Position numbers and translations under genes: made by a program
Assembly: GCA_000723505.1 (NCBI GenBank)
Contig: HG934468.1
Span: forward strand, 2,388,798 to 2,452,797
From: Mucinivorans hirudinis
GTDB lineage: Bacteria > Bacteroidota > Bacteroidia > Bacteroidales > Rikenellaceae
Length of the DNA: 64,000 nt
Reading direction: 5' to 3'
The notes under the pieces: generated by a model
What the model saw: the letters and a program-made list of their open reading frames with translations, nothing else
What the model was told of the DNA's origin: nothing
The model's database searches: none
Part shown: positions 61,583 to 64,000 of the stretch, piece by piece
Position numbering within the stretch: the first letter of the stretch is position 1
Layout: the number at the start of each line of letters is the position of its first letter

Positions 61583-62185
61583 ATGAAAAGAGATGCTTTT
61601 GTAATGTGGAGCGGTGGGAAGGATTGCTCATTGGCTCTCCACAATTTTTTGAAAGAGGCGAGTGGCACTGTCTCATATTTGGTGCACGTTGCCGGTTCGT
61701 GCTCGCAGGGGCATAAACTCCCTTTGCATTTGCTGAAGGCTCAGTCTCAGGCAATGGGAGTTCCATTAATTATCAGACATATCAACTCTTCGCACGAGGG
61801 GTTTGAACCGCACCTGAAGTCGGTGATAAGATCCCTAAAAAAGGAGGGTGTTAATGCCGGAATTTTCGGAGACATACATTTGCAGGAGCACAGAGATTGG
61901 ATTGAACGCGTATGCAAGGAGGTTGAGGTGGAGGCTATCTTTCCATTGTGGGGGCGCAGGATGAGGGATTTGATGGATGAGTTTGTCGATAGCGGATTCC
62001 GTGCTCGGGTTGTCGCCGTCAAGGATGAGCGTGCTCCTCTGCACTGTTTGCTCGGACGGGAAGTAGACCAAGAGTTTGTGCGTGACATCGAGGCGATGGA
62101 GGGAGTTGATTTGTGTGGCGAAAACGGGGAATATCATACCTTTGTCTACGATTCGCCACTATATGACAAGTCGATAGATTTTTAA
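61583..62185 (+). CDS. Dph6-like PP-loop ATPase in a B12 operon
   Basis: Member of the diphthine-ammonia ligase-like (COG2102, DUF71) branch of the PP-loop ATPases. From ATG 61583 the 200-residue product begins MKRDAFVMWSGGKDCSLAL, with the PP-loop SGGKDCS. GDIHLQEHRDWIERVCKE and EAIFPLWGRR, then LCGENGEYHTFVYDSPLY, are the family marks. Bacteria have no diphthamide, so the true substrate must differ. Its place between cobO and btuF under a B12 riboswitch suggests an amidation-type step on a corrinoid or a role in cobalamin uptake; this is inference. Confidence 0.88.
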   Translation: MKRDAFVMWSGGKDCSLALHNFLKEASGTVSYLVHVAGSCSQGHKLPLHLLKAQSQAMGVPLIIRHINSSHEGFEPHLKSVIRSLKKEGVNAGIFGDIHLQEHRDWIERVCKEVEVEAIFPLWGRRMRDLMDEFVDSGFRARVVAVKDERAPLHCLLGREVDQEFVRDIEAMEGVDLCGENGEYHTFVYDSPLYDKSIDF

Positions 62186-62198
62186 TGTAACTTAGACG

Positions 62199-63059
62199 AT
62201 GGAACAACATAATAGACGTCCGCCATTACTGCTCATATCGGCAATTATCCTGATTGTCTTTGGTATATACCTCTCTTTCGAGTATCATAAAAGGCAGCAG
62301 GATGATGAAGCGGGCAATTTGCGAATAGTATCGCTGATGCCCTCGCTCACTCAGAGTCTATACTATCTTGACGCCCAAAAGAGCCTTGTCGGTTGCACGA
62401 GTTACTGTCTGGCGGCTAAGGCAGACGATATTGAGTGTGTCTCTTCGGTGCTCAAACCCAACCTCGAGAAGATTGCAACCCTCCGCCCCAACCTTGTTTT
62501 GGCTTCGGGGATGACTCCACAGCGGGATGTCGAGACACTTCGTAAATTGGATGTAAGGGTGGAGCAATTTGACTCTCCGAAATCCTTCGAGCAGATATTA
62601 AGCGAATTTCTTCGACTGGGCGAGATGGTGGGCAGAGCCGAGCGGGCAAGAGAGATTATCGGGCAGACGCGCGCACACCTTCGCCTACTCGCACTGTCGG
62701 ATACGATGCAGACTAAACCCAAGATATTTTTTCAAATCGGAGCCTCGCCCATCTACGCTGTCATACCCGGCACTTTTATGGATGACTATATCACCCTGTG
62801 CGGCGGTACGAATATAGCTCGGGAGTTGTCGAGCGGAATTGTCGGGCGCGAGTTTGTGGTTTCGCGTGACCCTGACTATATATTTATCGTAACAATGGGA
62901 ATTGCGGCAGAGGAGCAGGCAAATCAGTGGCGGCAATTTGAGCAGATGAGTGCCGTCAAGAACGACAGAATCTATATTCTCGACTCGGACGTTGCCTGCT
63001 TACCCACCCCCGTAACCTTTGTTCAGACTTTGGAGATGATGCGGGAGGTGGTGCGATGA
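62199..63059 (+). CDS. btuF: Cobalamin ABC transporter substrate-binding protein BtuF
   Basis: Periplasmic binding protein that delivers cobalamin to the inner-membrane importer. The 286 residues have an N-terminal membrane anchor (about 9-27, PLLLISAIILIVFGIYLSF) rather than a clear cleavage site. The PBP fold shows NLRIVSLMPSLTQSLYYL, KPNLEKIATLRPNLVLASG and DPDYIFIVTMG. It ends in an ATGA overlap with btuC. A siderophore-type substrate is possible in this family, but the riboswitch context favours cobalamin. Confidence 0.88.
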   Translation: MEQHNRRPPLLLISAIILIVFGIYLSFEYHKRQQDDEAGNLRIVSLMPSLTQSLYYLDAQKSLVGCTSYCLAAKADDIECVSSVLKPNLEKIATLRPNLVLASGMTPQRDVETLRKLDVRVEQFDSPKSFEQILSEFLRLGEMVGRAERAREIIGQTRAHLRLLALSDTMQTKPKIFFQIGASPIYAVIPGTFMDDYITLCGGTNIARELSSGIVGREFVVSRDPDYIFIVTMGIAAEEQANQWRQFEQMSAVKNDRIYILDSDVACLPTPVTFVQTLEMMREVVR

Positions 63060-64000
63060 CTAACAATGCGATGACGATTCTGCTGTTGGTGGTCATATTG
63101 TTGGCGACAGCGATGTTGTCGCTTACTATGGGTGAGTTGTCGTTCGCTCCCTCGGAGCTTTGGGCTATCTTGGACGGCGGCTCGTCAATGGAGCGCGGTA
63201 TATTGGTGCACATACGCATTCCGCGAACAATGTTGGCTTTCGCCGTGGGGGGAAGTTTGAGTCTATGCGGAGTTATTTTGCAGGGTATCTATCGCAATCC
63301 GCTGGTGGAGCCATATACGTTGGGTATATCGGGAGGCGCTTGTTTTGGGATAACGTTGGCTATAATCACCGGAATGAACGCCGTGGGACGTTTCGTGATG
63401 CCGGCGATGGGTTTTGCGGGGGCTTTGGCGGCTATAGTTTTGGTCTACACGCTCAGCTTGGGGCGGGGGGTGGTCAGTGTGAGTAGGATGTTGCTCATAG
63501 GTGTGATGGTGAGTTTTATATGTTCGGCATTGGTTATGTTTTTGATGTCCGTAACGGCGGTGGAGAACATTCCGGGGATAGTGTTTTGGACGATGGGTTC
63601 GCTCAACGAGTCGGACGAGGTGATGGTCAATGGCATTGTCGTTCTCTCGCTCACGTTGCTTGCTCTCTCCTATCTCTTTGCCATACCGCTCAATGCACTG
63701 CGTATGGGTGAGTACAAGGCACGCCACTTGGGCATAAACACCGCGGTTGTGGTTAGGGTGCTCTTTGTTCTTACTTCGCTGCTCACGGGCAGTTGTATTG
63801 CAGTGGCGGGTGTTATCGGCTTTGTCGGGCTTATAATTCCTCATTTGGCGCGCCTGATGGTGGGGAGTGATTATAGGATGTTGTTGATAACCTCTTTCCT
63901 CGGTGGCAGCATATTTCTGATGATTTGCGATATGGCGGCACGATGGGTGATTGCCCCCAACGAGTTGCCAATCGGAGTGATAACCGGAATTTTTGGCGGT
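63056..64000 (+). CDS. btuC: Cobalamin ABC transporter permease BtuC, cut by the window end
   Basis: FecCD-type permease of the same importer. The frame from ATG 63056 is open for 315 codons to the window edge. Several apolar spans are visible. The family motifs are RIPRTMLAFAVGG, LQGIYRNPLVEPYTLGISGG and AVAGVIGFVGLIIPHLARL, the last being the coupling site with the ATPase. NELPIGVITGIFGG marks the final span, so only about 20 residues are missing. It overlaps btuF by 4 bp. The ATPase btuD should follow outside. Confidence 0.93.
   Translation, partial: MTNNAMTILLLVVILLATAMLSLTMGELSFAPSELWAILDGGSSMERGILVHIRIPRTMLAFAVGGSLSLCGVILQGIYRNPLVEPYTLGISGGACFGITLAIITGMNAVGRFVMPAMGFAGALAAIVLVYTLSLGRGVVSVSRMLLIGVMVSFICSALVMFLMSVTAVENIPGIVFWTMGSLNESDEVMVNGIVVLSLTLLALSYLFAIPLNALRMGEYKARHLGINTAVVVRVLFVLTSLLTGSCIAVAGVIGFVGLIIPHLARLMVGSDYRMLLITSFLGGSIFLMICDMAARWVIAPNELPIGVITGIFGG

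Overview
The window looks like a piece of a Bacteroidales chromosome. Its promoters fit the Bacteroidetes primary-sigma consensus (TTTG, 19-21 nt, TAnnTTTG). The primary sigma factor is the short form without region 1.1, Shine-Dalgarno sequences are nearly absent, and several families are typical of the phylum (DUF3078 protein, long-form IspG, split transketolase, lipoproteins with short lipoboxes). Base composition is moderate. A Rikenellaceae-like gut or host-associated species would fit, but that is a guess. Most of the window is ordinary housekeeping sequence, tightly packed in short operons that are often divergent or convergent.

Layout. 1-2620: a cas9 gene running off the left edge, with a divergent tracrRNA gene that has its own promoter and terminator. 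2720-13300: mnmA, a possible small RNA, a secreted C69 dipeptidase, a MarC-family protein, tRNA-Leu, phospholipid genes (cdsA, psd), a PerM-type permease, a two-subunit transketolase and a GH20 hexosaminidase. 13500-22600: mutS2, nfo, a DUF3078 protein with cinA, RNase P RNA, and the rplM-rpsI-rpsB-tsf operon. 22600-28900: murG, an epimerase, ispG, then a complete IS4-type insertion sequence with a 9-bp target duplication lying on the greA stop codon. 29200-38700: a small putative DNA-binding protein, a GH16 lipoprotein, a gamma-carbonic anhydrase, a patatin-barrel protein, folP-cdaA-glycosyltransferase, a flavin reductase, and an AT-rich restriction-modification cassette. 38700-49000: pyruvate:ferredoxin oxidoreductase, the primary sigma factor, an HtrA protease, a lipoprotein, lipA-lipB and recJ. 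49000-57200: carB, panD, panC and a coiled-coil membrane protein, a SpoIIE-type phosphatase, an AraC regulator and tRNA-Arg. 57200-64000: bioB, then a cobalamin block. There cobS-cobC lie on one strand, and a B12 riboswitch leads cobO, a Dph6-like PP-loop protein, btuF and btuC on the other.

How the genes work together. The right end is a B12 salvage and uptake locus: a riboswitch-controlled leader, corrinoid adenosylation, an uptake binding protein and permease, and the last two steps of nucleotide-loop assembly. The left end is the effector end of a CRISPR-Cas9 locus; the adaptation genes and array must lie beyond the edge. The restriction-modification cassette is the second defence unit.

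Points that deserve a second look: the tracrRNA and the CRISPR repeat it predicts; an unassigned transcript candidate near 4168-4304; a dispersed element of about 28 nt whose copies sit in the murG leader, near mutS2 and at the IS insertion point; tandem-repeat-armed inverted repeats between genes; a 47-residue ORF in front of the methyltransferase; a 36-residue membrane ORF in front of the AraC gene; and the Dph6-like protein inside the B12 operon. I see no clear novel multi-gene defence system.
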